Made by a program: the position numbers and the translations under genes. Source: a virus. From it: DNA of 56,358 nt. Each line of letters opens with the position of its first letter. Position 1 is the stretch's first letter. The notes under the pieces were generated by a model. It made no database searches and was not told the DNA's origin. It saw only the letters and a list, made by a program, of their open reading frames with translations. Of the stretch, positions 22,640-31,348 are shown piece by piece. The stretch spans positions 1 to 56,358 of IMG/VR virus record IMGVR_UViG_3300036770_007473; one strand, given 5' to 3'.

Positions 22640-23689
22640 ATGCAACAACGAATAATTTCAAGCCATAGCCAATGGCAATCTTTGCAAGAAGTCTGGATAG
22701 GAGGAACGTATCCTGCAGACTTTTACCAACATCTTGGTACCCAGTCCCATGATCTTTTTTCTAAAATCACCGAGATCACTGAGAAGGATTTTGACAGATT
22801 AGCCAAGATACTCACAGATCTCGGAGTAACTGTGGTTCGTCCCTGTTTTGATAGGGTGGACGATTATCTGGATGAACAGGACAATCTCCTGAAACCGCCG
22901 GTGAGTCCTTGCGATATAGCCTTGACACTAGGCGATAACCTGCTGATCATGCCGCAATATCCATCGGGCGTTAATCCATATCAATCAGCCATAGACGCTT
23001 ATTTACTGTGCGACCAAAAAATACATGTCATTGACCGTTCTACTCCCGAGCCATGGGCCTGGATAGTGTTCGCTAGCATGGTGAGATCTGGCAGAGACAT
23101 CTTGATTGATTATATTCCGTCGATTCCAGAATCAAAAAACAATGCATTGCAAGTGGCGCAGGATCTCGCACAGCATTATCGTGTTCATCTCAGTGGTACA
23201 GGGGATCACAACGACGGTGTATTTTGTCCCATCAAACCCGGACACATTTTTAGTTCTCATTATAGAGATATCTACGACCAGAGTTTTCCAGGATGGTCGG
23301 TTTTTCATCTACCCGATACTACACACACAAACATCCAACAACTCGGTACGCATCGCAAATGGTATATCCCCGGAATAGATTATGGGCATTTCAATCAAAA
23401 TATCTTGGATGTAGCCGAGACTTGGTTAGGTGATCCCCGAGAAACAGTGTTTGAAGTCAATATGTTGGTAGTCGATGACCAAAATATTGTGTGCGGAGCT
23501 TATCACGCAGAGGCCTTCCGTTATTTCGAGTCCATTGGCATGACTCCCCATCTGGTAGATTTCCAGTCTAGGTACTTCTGGGATGCTGGCATACATTGCC
23601 TTACCAGTGACATACATCGCAGCGGGCCATGCGAAGATTATTGGCCAGATCGTGGCGCCAATGGTATATACCATATAACCGAATGGTAA
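22640..23689 (+). CDS. Amidinotransferase-family enzyme
   Basis: A 349-residue enzyme of the arginine:glycine amidinotransferase / arginine deiminase superfamily. N-terminal VWIGGTYPADF; substrate region SPCDIALTLGDNLLIMPQ near 90; GTGDHNDGVFCPIKPGH near 186 with candidate catalytic His and Asp; and the nucleophile segment DAGIHCLTSDIHRSGP with Cys320. It probably transfers the amidino group of arginine, or hydrolyses a guanidino compound; the acceptor is unknown. Start ATG 22640 is eight bases after a GTAAATA late element. It begins a three-gene plus-strand cassette that is visibly richer in A+T than its surroundings, suggesting transfer. Confidence 0.85.
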   Translation: MQQRIISSHSQWQSLQEVWIGGTYPADFYQHLGTQSHDLFSKITEITEKDFDRLAKILTDLGVTVVRPCFDRVDDYLDEQDNLLKPPVSPCDIALTLGDNLLIMPQYPSGVNPYQSAIDAYLLCDQKIHVIDRSTPEPWAWIVFASMVRSGRDILIDYIPSIPESKNNALQVAQDLAQHYRVHLSGTGDHNDGVFCPIKPGHIFSSHYRDIYDQSFPGWSVFHLPDTTHTNIQQLGTHRKWYIPGIDYGHFNQNILDVAETWLGDPRETVFEVNMLVVDDQNIVCGAYHAEAFRYFESIGMTPHLVDFQSRYFWDAGIHCLTSDIHRSGPCEDYWPDRGANGIYHITEW

Positions 23690-23693
23690 TTTG

Positions 23694-24161
23694 ATGCATG
23701 AATGTATAAAAGTGAAGATAGTGCTGACAGCAGAATTCTGGGATCTTTTTCCAATGATTGATTTAATCATTGATGGAATCACAGTTTCACAGCATATTAT
23801 CGATCAAAAAAAATATACAATCGAGGACACGGTTGACCTGGCAATGGATCAACCTCATCTACTCCAGATACGTCGAAAAAACAAATCAGACGATCAATGC
23901 ATGATAGTTGATGGAGAAAAAAAAGATCAATACGTTATCATCGATGAGGTGGTAATCGATGGTATAGACGTGCAAAATTTAATATGGGATCGATGCTGGT
24001 ATGAACCAGAGTATCCAGAGATCTGGGCCGACCAACAAAAAAAAGCCGGCGTGGTGCTTGAATCAAAAGTGATAGGCGAAACATGGTTATCCCACAATGG
24101 TATCTGGAATTTTGAATTTTCAAGCCCTTTTTATAAGTTCGTTATCAGACAATTTGGGTAA
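23694..24161 (+). CDS. Conserved phage protein, beta-rich, unknown function
   Basis: A 155-residue protein (ATG 23694) predicted almost entirely beta: IVLTAEFWDLFPMIDLIIDG, then QYVIIDEVVIDGIDVQNLIW, then the end GETWLSHNGIWNFEFSSPFY. I recognise the last segment (GETxLGxNGxWxFxFxSPFY) from small conserved proteins of T4-like marine phages. The fold may be a ligand- or carbohydrate-binding beta-sandwich. It lies four bases after the amidinotransferase and four bases before the PLP-enzyme gene, so the three are probably co-expressed. Confidence 0.7.
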   Translation: MHECIKVKIVLTAEFWDLFPMIDLIIDGITVSQHIIDQKKYTIEDTVDLAMDQPHLLQIRRKNKSDDQCMIVDGEKKDQYVIIDEVVIDGIDVQNLIWDRCWYEPEYPEIWADQQKKAGVVLESKVIGETWLSHNGIWNFEFSSPFYKFVIRQFG

Positions 24162-24165
24162 TATT

Positions 24166-24999
24166 ATGAGTTGGCAAAAGAAAAACATCACTGAAAAATT
24201 ATGTCCTATCACAGATTATCGCATGAAGTGTTTAAGGGAATCATGGTATCATGGATCTCAGACACAAAAATCCTACAAAGAATTTACAGAAAAAGCCTCT
24301 GAGTGGTTTGGTAGCAGCCGGGTCAATGATCTCCAAGGATGGACATCTCTGCCTTGTATAGATGTGACCATGGGTTGTACACATTACATCGAAAATTTCA
24401 TTCTAAGTCAAGGATGGCATGGATTCCAAATACTCAAAAACGAATATGCTTATTACACACTGATGGGCAAACACGGGGTCGAGATAGATCAACTCGAAAC
24501 CAATAAACCACTGATCATAACTATGCCACATTGGCAATTTTGCGATCTCAGGCCAGAATGGACCGACTTGTTAAAAATCTGCGAACAACGAAACATAGAC
24601 ATACACATCGACATGGCTTGGATCATAACCGCCAAAGACATCTCGATTGATTTTTCTCATCCCTGTATCAAAAGCGTAGGGATGAGTCTAAGCAAATTAA
24701 ACTTGCAATGGAGCCGTGTCGGGTTGAGATTCAGCCGGCAGAAAACCATGGATTCAATCACGATATTCAATGATTATTATCAAGATACCAACACTGTACT
24801 GACTTCTATCGGAGCATATTGGATTGATAATTTCGACCGTGATTACCTATGGAATACCTACGGTCAGGATCATCAAAATCTATGCCAGTCTCTAGACCTG
24901 ATTCCTACCAAGATCATACACGTGGCCCAAGATCTTCAGACTAATAAATCACTGGGCATCGGGCGTATGCTTGGGCAATCTGCTCCAGACAGCATATAG
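24166..24999 (+). CDS. PLP-dependent aminotransferase-fold enzyme
   Basis: A 277-residue fold-type-I PLP enzyme, shorter than usual (about 400). Asp149 in NIDIHIDMAW would hold the pyridine nitrogen; Lys177 in GMSLSKLNLQWSRVGLRFSR is the probable Schiff-base lysine (SxSK), with the following Arg-Val-Gly contacting phosphate. The residues before it (VTMGCTHYIENFILSQG and EYAYYTLMG) fit the large domain. It could transfer an amino group onto a keto-sugar or 2-oxo acid. Its last 51 bases overlap the 3' end of the opposite-strand oxygenase gene. Partner: the amidinotransferase. Confidence 0.7.
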   Translation: MSWQKKNITEKLCPITDYRMKCLRESWYHGSQTQKSYKEFTEKASEWFGSSRVNDLQGWTSLPCIDVTMGCTHYIENFILSQGWHGFQILKNEYAYYTLMGKHGVEIDQLETNKPLIITMPHWQFCDLRPEWTDLLKICEQRNIDIHIDMAWIITAKDISIDFSHPCIKSVGMSLSKLNLQWSRVGLRFSRQKTMDSITIFNDYYQDTNTVLTSIGAYWIDNFDRDYLWNTYGQDHQNLCQSLDLIPTKIIHVAQDLQTNKSLGIGRMLGQSAPDSI

Positions 25000-25560
25000 G
25001 CTGTACCTGATGATTCCTTCGGGGATGATATTTTGTGTGCGGTGAGGCATCTTGTTATCTCCGGTATGCAGAACCATGTACCCAGAATTATGATTGCTGG
25101 ATATCAACAAGGGCTCTTCCTCTGATATAAAAACAGTTCCTAATCCAGCATTGACATAGAGATAGATTTGCACAGCAACATCAATGTCAGCATTGTCAGT
25201 ATGCCAACCAAGTTCGTACCCTGGTAGATCTTTCCAGACAGATACGCCCCAAAAATTTTTGGGTGGTCCTGAAAAAATTCGATTTATTTTTGGAGTGACT
25301 GCATTGAAAATCTCGTGCAATTCTTCGATGACAGTATCCGGATCCCAGGATATCCTAAATCTCGGTCTGGATTCTTGCTTTTCTACCTTCTGCCAGAAAT
25401 GATCTGGCACCGATGAAACGTATTGCCATAATTTTTCTAGGACCGTTGCATCTAATGCGTCGGATATCACAAAAAGATTTTCTGCGTTGGTGTTTATTTT
25501 AGTGTCGAGAGATTTGCTTAGATGTATTTGATTGGTATCAATGAGACGTTGATCGATCAT
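24949..25560 (-). CDS. 2OG-Fe(II)-oxygenase-like protein
   Basis: A 203-residue protein from ATG 25560. The iron site is visible: GWHTDNADIDVAVQIYLYVN (His-x-Asp) and HTGDNKMPHRTQNI (distal His), followed by IIRYSLYAVW with the likely 2-oxoglutarate Arg. SVWKDLPGYELGWHTDN is typical of prolyl-hydroxylase-like folds. Target unknown. The ATG is exactly five bases after a TTAAATA late element, with no Shine-Dalgarno sequence; an in-frame TTG at 25641 would add 27 residues and is less likely. It converges with the PLP-enzyme gene, sharing 51 bases. Confidence 0.75.
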   Translation of the reverse strand: MIDQRLIDTNQIHLSKSLDTKINTNAENLFVISDALDATVLEKLWQYVSSVPDHFWQKVEKQESRPRFRISWDPDTVIEELHEIFNAVTPKINRIFSGPPKNFWGVSVWKDLPGYELGWHTDNADIDVAVQIYLYVNAGLGTVFISEEEPLLISSNHNSGYMVLHTGDNKMPHRTQNIIPEGIIRYSLYAVWSRLPKHTPDAQ

Positions 25561-25565
25561 ACCAA

Positions 25566-25572
25566 TATTTAA
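25566..25572 (-). promoter_or_regulatory. Late element positioned for a leaderless mRNA
   Basis: Minus-strand TTAAATA (25572-25566), then five bases, then ATG 25560. By T4 spacing the A of the ATG would be +1. It lies in the 81-base gap behind the gene at 25642. Confidence 0.6.
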
Positions 25573-25641
25573 CATCCGACATAGATCACAGTAAATATCG
25601 CACAGGTACACAGAGCCAATATCAAAGCGATTTCTGTACAA

Positions 25642-26652
25642 TCACATCTGGCAGACTAGTCTCATGCACTCCCTGGCGTGCGCTTGATATTCAGTGGGTA
25701 AATTATCTATCTGCTGCCGACAGTATTCTAAGAGTGTACCAGACAGCAGCAGATCCCTGTTGTGTCTAAGCCTATCAACCGCCTCGAGTCGCAGAGACTT
25801 GACTCTATCAAGATCACGGAGTAGACGGTGATTGAGATGCAGAGCATACCAGCAGCGTTCCAACACAGTGGACTTGAATTGATATCCGTGATCAATGACA
25901 TCATCAAATATATCAAATCCAAACTGCCTCCAGGTCTCAGCCTGCGCATAACCGCCTACCCAGATTGGAAAATTCAAAGCCAATACGGAAAACACAGTTT
26001 TTTCAGTGAAGATAGATTCAGCAGCGGGCACATAGGTTTCATTGATCAAATTGATACCCGATCTCATGAACATAGATCCCAGCCCTTCATACCAACCTGC
26101 ACGGTGTCCTTTGTGCAGCATATGAGAATCGTCCACTAAGCGTGGTTGGCCGATTACCTTTGCTGGCATCACGATGGGCGATAAAATTTCATTTTTTTGA
26201 TCAGCAGTGAGTGGACACTGCGAACCCAATGCGTCCATTTCAGCAATGATCGCCGACATATCCGTGGAACGACCTAGTCCACTCCAGGTATATTCAAAAT
26301 CGGATAACCCCAGCATTTCCGTCATGCGCAGACACAATGATCTAGTCAAGGTTTTTTTGTTGGCCATGATGCAAAACGCCCGATCGGTATCGAGGGCACA
26401 GTCATCGAAATCACTGACTTGCCACCACGTGCTGGCTTTGAGCGCGAACAAAGGTAGAAAAATACCCTGGATATCCTCAGGCAACGTTTGCTTGACGGTC
26501 ATATGGTCGTTCAAGATCACTGCTGGTTTGCCCCACCTGGTGATGATGTGCTCCACATCCTGAGTGGTGAAGGTATCATACAGATGCAAAAAACATTGTG
26601 TCAAATCCTGATTTTCTTGGAAAGCATTGGTAAGGCTGGAATAGAATTTCAT
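25642..26652 (-). CDS. Glycosyltransferase-like phage protein (EKT family), copy 2
   Basis: A 336-residue protein. Around residues 210-255 it carries FTEKTVFSVLALNFPIWVGG then WRQFGFDIFDDVIDHGYQ, the signature shared with 13871-14899 and 50691-51704. An N-terminal domain (HLYDTFTTQDVEHIITRWGK) is of unknown fold. The C-terminus is a long helix rich in Arg and Leu. It overlaps the helicase gene by ATGA, so a putative surface-glycan gene is co-translated with a replication gene. Function beyond family resemblance unknown. Confidence 0.5.
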   Translation of the reverse strand: MKFYSSLTNAFQENQDLTQCFLHLYDTFTTQDVEHIITRWGKPAVILNDHMTVKQTLPEDIQGIFLPLFALKASTWWQVSDFDDCALDTDRAFCIMANKKTLTRSLCLRMTEMLGLSDFEYTWSGLGRSTDMSAIIAEMDALGSQCPLTADQKNEILSPIVMPAKVIGQPRLVDDSHMLHKGHRAGWYEGLGSMFMRSGINLINETYVPAAESIFTEKTVFSVLALNFPIWVGGYAQAETWRQFGFDIFDDVIDHGYQFKSTVLERCWYALHLNHRLLRDLDRVKSLRLEAVDRLRHNRDLLLSGTLLEYCRQQIDNLPTEYQAHARECMRLVCQM

Positions 26653-28055
26653 GACTGGCGTATCTGTCCTAATAACTGTTTGAGTTTGTTTGACTGTACT
26701 TCTGCTGTGATCCGGCCAGGCTCGTCGGCCACAGTGGCATTGGGTTCATTATCGCTCAGTGTAGATTTGGCCTTGATAGATTCATAGATCGACGGTGCAC
26801 GCTTCTTGAACTCCTGATATCCCTCGTCCTGTGCAAGATCTCGAATCCTGAGGCTTTCGATATCAAATTCCAGTTCCACCTTTTGACCCACACCGCTGGA
26901 ACTCCTGGTCTTCATCAACTGTAGTTGATAGCGTCCGCGCTCGCGCATGGCGCGCGATGTGAAGATGCCAAACACATTGTCTGCTGTGTTGATCTTGGAA
27001 ATACCCCCGGATATGTGACTATGATCGAACTCAATCTCTTCCACCGCGGCACGATTCAATTGACTCGCTGTCACGAACAACACATTGAGTTCTTTGGCCA
27101 GATTGCGCAATTCTTCACTCACATATTTGTCTTTCACGAACAAGTCATTGGGACTGACCTTGGCTGACACCGGCATCAGCAAATCAAGATAGTCGATGCA
27201 CAGGAAATCCGTTTTGACCTTGGTCTGTATTTCCAGTTCTTTGAGATAAGCCCGGATGTCGTTCACAGTCGACTGTGCTGGCATATACTTCACCCGCAGC
27301 CGGCCTGCTTTCTTGGCCATCATTTTCACCTTCATCTCTACGGTGTCAATGTCCTTAAAGATATCTTTGGCCGCTGTATTGGTCATCATTGAATCTATGC
27401 GATAGGAGCACAGGCCTTCGCTCAGTTCCAGCGTGATATACACGCCACTGAGCCCGGCCTGTACCCAGTTCACCGCAAGATTCTGCATGAACAGGCTCTT
27501 GCCTGAGCCTGATCCACCTGCGAAGATCTGCAGTTCGCCGCGATTGAATCCACCGTACAGGAGCTTGTCCAGAGCAGGCCAGCCTGTAGAGTTCTGTCCG
27601 TTGTTGCTCTTCAAGGCCATGAGTCGCGCACGCGGATCATCAAAGTAGTCTGTGCCCATGTCCTTGGTGAGAGAAATCTGTACCGCATCCTTGATCAGTT
27701 TCTCCACAGGGTCAAAATTGCCCTTCTCCAGGAGATCCGCTGATTTCAGGATCGCACGTTCCAGTTCTTGTCTACGGGTGAACGCTTCAAACTCTTCCAG
27801 GAACCAGTCAAAATGTCCTTCATTGAGATCAGGTACTGCAGCCAGTTTCACACCCGTAGTGGCTGAGATCTGCGCCCGGTCCGGCATGGTCTTGTGTTCA
27901 TCGCAGTGTGTTTTTATGAATTCTGCAGCAGTCCGTAGGCTGCGATCAAAGTTGTCCGGATTGAAGATGTTCTGCACTCGCACATAACTCTGTGCATCCT
28001 CCAACATCATCTCCAGGAACAATCTTTGTACGTCGATACTGTAGTCTTTTATCAT
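26649..28055 (-). CDS. Replicative DNA helicase, T4 gp41 / DnaB type
   Basis: A 468-residue hexameric helicase. The N-terminal helical domain (1-150) begins MIKDYSIDVQRLFLEMMLED. The RecA-like motor has Walker A GGSGSGKS at 180-187, Walker B FLCIDYLDLL with Asp288 and the DnaB-type motif HISGGISKINTADNVFGIFT. The C-terminal 60 residues are a variable tail. It unwinds DNA ahead of the phage polymerase and recruits the primase encoded two genes upstream. Length matches T4 gp41 (475). Confidence 0.95.
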   Translation of the reverse strand: MIKDYSIDVQRLFLEMMLEDAQSYVRVQNIFNPDNFDRSLRTAAEFIKTHCDEHKTMPDRAQISATTGVKLAAVPDLNEGHFDWFLEEFEAFTRRQELERAILKSADLLEKGNFDPVEKLIKDAVQISLTKDMGTDYFDDPRARLMALKSNNGQNSTGWPALDKLLYGGFNRGELQIFAGGSGSGKSLFMQNLAVNWVQAGLSGVYITLELSEGLCSYRIDSMMTNTAAKDIFKDIDTVEMKVKMMAKKAGRLRVKYMPAQSTVNDIRAYLKELEIQTKVKTDFLCIDYLDLLMPVSAKVSPNDLFVKDKYVSEELRNLAKELNVLFVTASQLNRAAVEEIEFDHSHISGGISKINTADNVFGIFTSRAMRERGRYQLQLMKTRSSSGVGQKVELEFDIESLRIRDLAQDEGYQEFKKRAPSIYESIKAKSTLSDNEPNATVADEPGRITAEVQSNKLKQLLGQIRQS

Positions 28056-28056
28056 G

Positions 28057-29166
28057 TCATCCTCGATAGTATGTATCTATGCCGAGTGCTCGACGCCAGT
28101 TTGTGCCACGGCGTTGATCCAGTCTCTCAAAGTGCTCTATCCATCCGTCATCAGATGACGAAGGCAGCAATAATTGTGCGCGGAGATCCTGCAACACCGC
28201 TATGTTTTGCAGTTGCCGAGTGGCCGCTTGTTTGGCTTCAAATGTGAGTTTGCCAACTTCAAATCCATTTGATGGCTGCCAGCAAAAATCGCTGGCATCC
28301 CCTTCTCGATTGGTTGCTAGATTCTCGCAAAACCATCTCCATAAAGATTCCATTTCCAATACATTGTAACAGCCCACTGTGGCATTGATACCCAGCATCA
28401 CGTTGCTGGGTGCTATGTCTTTGATCAGCAAGATATTTTCCTGCACGGAATTCCAAATAGCCGGGTATCTCACATATTCAAACGCGCCTTCCACTGCATC
28501 CAGGCTGAAATACAGTTTAACCAGTCGAGCCTGCGACCACAGGTCCAGAGTTTCCGAATCTGGCATCTGTGTGCCGTTGGTGTTGTAACTGATTGCGACA
28601 TCCATCAGATTGCCCGTGGCACATATCCGTTGCATCACGATTTTGTGATTGTTGTTCAACAGAGGTTCACCACCATTGAAATGCACGCGTCGTAACTGGG
28701 AGAAATCAACATGATCGATCCAGGCATTGTTTTTTTGATCCTGTCTGCCGAGATTTTCAAGATCATCTCTCCTGACACCGGTCTCCTTGGCCCAGGTGCT
28801 GCTCCATCGTGGTCCGCACATCACGCAAGCTAGATTACAAGCCCAGGTCACGTTGATGTCAAGGCTGGTCAACGATGCCGCAAATTGAGAATCACCATAT
28901 TCATCCAGCACGCTGTGTCTCCGGCTGCGACCACCAAGTGCTTCTATCTGCCAGCATTTACCACACTCGGGCGACGGTATAGAGTTTGCTGATGATTGCC
29001 GCATCCTTTGGAAATCAGGGTCTGACAAAAAAGAGAACGATTGCAATGATGAGACATGAGCCTGGGCCTGACAACAAGCGGCCACGTTGATACTGTCTTT
29101 GTTGATTGGTTCAACATAGAGATTGTGGAAAATGTCAGGACAGTGTGTGCTTGAATCTTTTGACAA
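28057..29166 (-). CDS. Radical SAM protein with auxiliary cysteine clusters
   Basis: A 369-residue radical SAM protein of a type known in marine T4-like phages. SAM cluster Cys110, Cys114, Cys117 (CNLACVMC); FNGGEPLL at 164-171. Extra cysteines at 9, 31, 32 (NVAACCQAQA) and 68, 71 (ECGKCW) are likely auxiliary-cluster ligands. The initiation codon is probably TTG 29166, because the conserved N-terminus (CPDIFHNLYVEP) begins at once and no ATG is available; the first 32 bases overlap the primase gene. Substrate unknown. It stands between primase and helicase. Confidence 0.85.
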   Translation of the reverse strand: MSKDSSTHCPDIFHNLYVEPINKDSINVAACCQAQAHVSSLQSFSFLSDPDFQRMRQSSANSIPSPECGKCWQIEALGGRSRRHSVLDEYGDSQFAASLTSLDINVTWACNLACVMCGPRWSSTWAKETGVRRDDLENLGRQDQKNNAWIDHVDFSQLRRVHFNGGEPLLNNNHKIVMQRICATGNLMDVAISYNTNGTQMPDSETLDLWSQARLVKLYFSLDAVEGAFEYVRYPAIWNSVQENILLIKDIAPSNVMLGINATVGCYNVLEMESLWRWFCENLATNREGDASDFCWQPSNGFEVGKLTFEAKQAATRQLQNIAVLQDLRAQLLLPSSSDDGWIEHFERLDQRRGTNWRRALGIDTYYRG

Positions 29167-30151
29167 TTTGTTTCTTTCGGAGTTCGATTTTCACACGCGA
29201 AGTTTCTCTGGATTGCATGATCATCATCGCTGTGGCCAATCTACCGTGTGCCTTGACCGAATCATTGACGTCTTTGATGTGGTCCGGCCATGCAGGCATG
29301 CTCACTGCCCACCCCAGTTCTAGGGCACGATCCACCAGTTTCATGCCGGCAAAGTCTTGATCGGGTACCACGGTTACTTCTTGACCCAGGCTGCGTATGT
29401 GCCTGACCTGTGTATCTGATATCTCAGCATGCAATACCGCCAAACCACCAATGCTTAGAGCATCAAACACACCTTCCATGACCAATACATGTTGCCAATT
29501 GGCACGCTGGAGATCCGTACCAAACACATAGCCCGGTTGCATGTCATGGACGTAACGAGGATTTTTGTCGTCCAAGAACCTCGTGGTATGCCCCACTATG
29601 CGTCCATCATGGGTGAAAGGTATGATGATGCCGGGCCTAGCACTCCACTTCGCAGATGGGCCTGGCGAGTGCATGCCCACAGGATAGTCTCGGGGCACAC
29701 ATCTATCTCGGAGATATTGATAGTGTACCGGAGTATTTTCATCCACTATGATGAATCCTTCGGGCAGTTCACGATCTTCAAATTGGATATCTTGTACTGC
29801 ATTGGCCACACGTTGGCGTTCATCCAGGATACCTTGTACAGATCGATGACGCAGGCTTTCAAGATTGATGCGTTCGATTTCTTCTTGAGGTACACCCATC
29901 CAAGACAACAACCGACGTGCCTTGAATGACAGCGTGCGGCCCTGGATGAATGAAGCAGTGAATCCGCAGTTGAAGCAATGCCACGACCAACCCGAGTCAG
30001 TGATCTTGATACCACCCCTCTGCCGCCGATCCGCGGATTCTCCATTGTGTACACAGCAAGGTGCGTTGACTGATATCCAGCCCGACGCCGTCTGTTTGCG
30101 TTTGGCAGGTAGATAAGCGGAGATATCTAGCATCTCGCTAGTATAGCGCAT
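29135..30151 (-). CDS. DNA primase, T4 gp61 type
   Basis: A 338-residue primase. The zinc-binding domain uses Cys33, His35, Cys59, Cys62 (APCCVHN and WHCFNCG). The TOPRIM domain has Glu226 in VLVMEGVFDALSIGG and Asp264/Asp266 in VVPDQDFAG, the metal-binding acidic residues. It makes RNA primers for lagging-strand synthesis with the gp41-type helicase downstream. Length matches T4 gp61 (342). Confidence 0.93.
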   Translation of the reverse strand: MRYTSEMLDISAYLPAKRKQTASGWISVNAPCCVHNGESADRRQRGGIKITDSGWSWHCFNCGFTASFIQGRTLSFKARRLLSWMGVPQEEIERINLESLRHRSVQGILDERQRVANAVQDIQFEDRELPEGFIIVDENTPVHYQYLRDRCVPRDYPVGMHSPGPSAKWSARPGIIIPFTHDGRIVGHTTRFLDDKNPRYVHDMQPGYVFGTDLQRANWQHVLVMEGVFDALSIGGLAVLHAEISDTQVRHIRSLGQEVTVVPDQDFAGMKLVDRALELGWAVSMPAWPDHIKDVNDSVKAHGRLATAMMIMQSRETSRVKIELRKKQIVKRFKHTLS

Positions 30152-30164
30152 GTCGTGGCAATGA

Positions 30165-30950
30165 TCAACGATATTGGATCAGATCGACATTGCCAGCCGA
30201 GATCTGGAATTCCAGACGGAGATAGGGATGGAATCCAGCCACATTGATCCCGCGCCGCACAGTGGCATCAGAGAAGTCTACAGAGTTCACGGTGTTTCCA
30301 GTGTTGAGATCTTCAAACGGGATATCATACCACAATACGGTGTAGGCCGTGGCATCCGAGGATCCCTGTACTGACAGCGTGCCGGTAAACTCCTGGGTAT
30401 CCAGTTGGAAAGTGGTCAAACGGGCACCTTCAGTGACCAAGGTGCTGGAATAGTAGATGCTGCTGTCTGGTGCTTGGCTGGGTATGGTGAGTTCTTGGCT
30501 GGGCACAAATGCCGGGAAAACCGAATCCACGATGTCGATATCTCCGCGAGCACCAGAATAGTCATCGGTGAGCACGGCCTGATTGAGCACCCCGGATGAA
30601 ATCTCCAGGCTCCAACTTGCGGGTTGTTCCTGCAGGTGGCGTGTTTCAGCCTGGGTGATCGTGACCTTGGCACGACCCAGGGCGTTGGAAAGGCTCACCA
30701 ACTCCTTGGCGTACAGCAAGTTCTCGCCATTCTGGCTGATGATACGGAACGTGAAGGTGGCGCCAGATATGTTCACTGGTTTTTGATCTTGATTCAGGAA
30801 CTGGAACAGGATCACATTGTCCACTCCTAGATTTAATTTTAGATTTTTTGCATACACAGGGTTCCACCTCGCATTGAAATAAGCCCCACTGACATCTATC
30901 AATAAAACTTGTTGTATCTGTTGATATAAATAGGCAGTGGTACTATACAT
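30165..30950 (-). CDS. Putative virion protein with immunoglobulin-like domain
   Basis: A 261-residue protein from ATG 30950 (GGAG upstream). Residues about 30-115 (VYAKNLKLNLGVDNVILFQF ... KPVNISGATFTFRIISQNGE) resemble BppU-type baseplate Ig-like domains and a conserved protein of marine T4-like phages. The C-terminal part (TLSVQGSSDATAYTVLWYDI) looks like a discoidin-type or other beta-sandwich. A late element CATAAATA (30973-30966) lies upstream. A surface or adhesin role is inferred. Confidence 0.65.
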   Translation of the reverse strand: MYSTTAYLYQQIQQVLLIDVSGAYFNARWNPVYAKNLKLNLGVDNVILFQFLNQDQKPVNISGATFTFRIISQNGENLLYAKELVSLSNALGRAKVTITQAETRHLQEQPASWSLEISSGVLNQAVLTDDYSGARGDIDIVDSVFPAFVPSQELTIPSQAPDSSIYYSSTLVTEGARLTTFQLDTQEFTGTLSVQGSSDATAYTVLWYDIPFEDLNTGNTVNSVDFSDATVRRGINVAGFHPYLRLEFQISAGNVDLIQYR

Positions 30951-30973
30951 TGGATTCTCCACAGATATTTATG
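30925..30973. promoter_or_regulatory. Interleaved divergent late promoters
   Basis: Plus-strand TATAAATA (30925-30932), a perfect T4 late element, lies inside the minus-strand gene's first codons. Minus-strand CATAAATA (30973-30966) overlaps the plus-strand gene's ATG. Each gene's promoter thus lies in the other gene. Predicted starts: 30938 (plus) and 30960 (minus). Confidence 0.65.
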
Positions 30974-31348
30974 GGCAACAACATCTTCGCACAACTCACT
31001 GAAAAATATCCTTTCATAACTCTTTGCATCTATGCAGGAGTGGAATATGTAGGGATAGTACAAAACAGCGACGATGCCATCACCACCATCTACGACTTCG
31101 GGAACATACAGGATCCCGAAGAAAAGCGTCGTTTTGTAGATCTAGCCAACATCTGGTGGTGGGAGAGCAATCGATCAGTTCCCATAAACATCTTTCTCAA
31201 GCAAGAGTGGGAACCTTTCCGAAACTATCTCCGCACATTCAGCAACAAAGATCTACAAATCATACACGGGCCTGTTTGCAGCCTCGGCAACATTGGGCGT
31301 CGCAAAAACAAACGTAAATCAATCACCCTGGTGCGCCGGATCTCATGA
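30971..31348 (+). CDS. Conserved phage protein, unknown function
   Basis: A 125-residue protein from ATG 30971: MGNNIFAQLTEKYPFITLCI, YAGVEYVGIVQNSD, then LANIWWWESNRSVPINIFLK and a basic end (GRRKNKRKSITLVRR). I recognise the YVGIVQN ... WWWESNR.IPIN ... GP ... KRR.I.LVR pattern from T4-like marine phages; no role is known to me. The basic tail could contact nucleic acid. The leader of about 33 nt shows no Shine-Dalgarno sequence. It stands alone on this strand and ends overlapping the opposite DnaE-like gene by six bases. Confidence 0.8.
   Translation: MGNNIFAQLTEKYPFITLCIYAGVEYVGIVQNSDDAITTIYDFGNIQDPEEKRRFVDLANIWWWESNRSVPINIFLKQEWEPFRNYLRTFSNKDLQIIHGPVCSLGNIGRRKNKRKSITLVRRIS

Noticed and set aside
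25561-25641. N-terminal extension of the oxygenase-like gene from TTG 25641
   Set aside because: The extension lacks similarity to the fold and crosses a late element that fits ATG 25560 exactly.
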